DNA of 64,000 bases, taken from Rhynochetos jubatus (lineage: Eukaryota > Chordata > Aves > Eurypygiformes > Rhynochetidae). Below the pieces are notes generated by a model. The model saw nothing but the letters and a program-made list of their open reading frames with translations. It was not told the DNA's origin and did no database searches. The stretch lies in NCBI GenBank assembly GCA_027574665.1, contig CM050655.1, forward strand, positions 6,882,001 to 6,946,000, written 5' to 3'. Within the stretch, counting starts at the first letter, position 1, and the number at the start of each line of letters is the position of its first letter. Shown piece after piece: positions 63,670 to 64,000 of the stretch. A program made the position numbers and the translations under genes.

Positions 63670-64000
63670 GAAGTCAAGCTAGCTTCAAACCAATCAGATT
63701 GGACACTGCTAAGAAAGCAAACCATACGGTGTAAAACCTGTCCAAGCCAACAGGGAAAAGCTCATATTGATAAATAAATAGGAGAAAAAGAAAGAGCCTG
63801 AGACCAAGGAGGCAACCTAGGCTAAGGGTTGTCACAGCTACACTGCCAGTGGTACTTGAGCTGGCCTTTTTAAAACAAGGTTGGATACACCGTCGTGACC
63901 TGTGCTTGCAGCTGAGGCTGCAGGACAAGAACATCTCTTCCCCAGACGGACTGCTGGCTGAACGAGCTCTGCCACCACCAAGGTATTTCCAGCAGAATGG
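63670..64000 (+). promoter_or_regulatory. Promoter- or LTR-like block, cut by the window end
   Basis: CCAATCAGATTGG at 63690-63702 is a paired, inverted CCAAT box (NF-Y type). A weak TATA-like TTTTTAAAAC follows at about 63,867, and a GC-richer stretch ends AGCTCTGCCACCACCAAG with a donor-like GTATTT at 63,982. This order of CCAAT, TATA, short GC-rich leader and splice donor fits either a promoter with a first exon or a solo LTR of an avian endogenous retrovirus. The last 70 bases remind me of ERVL-type LTR ends, but no TG...CA boundary, primer-binding site or target duplication is visible. The right end is missing. Confidence 0.25.

Noticed and set aside
1-64000. tRNA, rRNA, known microRNA or CRISPR sequences
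   Set aside because: No A/B-box pairs with a cloverleaf, no rRNA words, no known microRNA seeds in hairpin context, and no regularly spaced direct repeats were found by reading; a covariance-model scan was not possible.

Overview
This window looks like non-coding DNA from a sauropsid genome, most probably a bird. The base composition is AT-rich and CpG-poor by eye. There are no operons or ribosome-binding sites, stops are dense in all frames, and the only recognisable coding-type sequence belongs to decayed CR1 LINE retrotransposons. One copy ends in the 3' tail typical of avian CR1, repeat density is low, and no abundant SINEs are seen, all of which favours a bird over a crocodile or turtle. 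I recognise no protein-coding gene, tRNA, rRNA, CRISPR array or CpG-island promoter. The window is best read as part of a gene desert or a very large intron.

Layout. 1-10,500: unique sequence with an L2-like LINE 3' end (about 7.2 kb), two copies of a short palindromic motif, and a run of minus-strand open frames (5.6-6.95 kb). 10.5-17.5 kb: a minus-strand CR1 tail (10.54 kb), a 20-bp tandem duplication (11.56 kb), two weak exon-like segments around a G-rich tract (13.7-14.6 kb), and a very old plus-strand CR1 reverse-transcriptase fragment (16.65-17.47 kb). 17.5-41.7 kb: mostly unannotatable unique DNA. It holds a dense transcription-factor-motif cluster (19.8-19.98 kb), weak exon-like segments (30.59 and 39.36 kb), a MIR-like fragment (35.63 kb) and further palindromic motifs (34.4 and 36.3 kb). 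41.7-53.8 kb: the repeat-richest part, with a plus-strand avian CR1 (41.7-42.78 kb), a second plus CR1 fragment (45.5 kb), a small minisatellite (49.25 kb), and two adjacent minus-strand CR1 pieces of different apparent age (52.35-53.33 and 53.6-53.77 kb). 53.8-64 kb: a 37-nt microexon-like segment (54.84 kb), a 304-bp hAT-type MITE with an imperfect 8-bp target duplication (58.3 kb), a TEAD/homeobox motif cluster (60.12-60.2 kb), a 33-codon small ORF (60.84 kb), a GC-rich exon-like segment (62.83 kb), and a promoter/LTR-like block running off the right end.

No genes can be said to work together. The biological content is a fossil record of retrotransposition plus several stretches that could be regulatory. 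Exon-like calls rest only on splice-site strength and open frames and have low confidence. The number of open frames near 100 codons is about what chance gives in AT-rich DNA of this length. I found no convincing undescribed system. The least explained signal is a recurrent degenerate palindromic motif at five or six sites.
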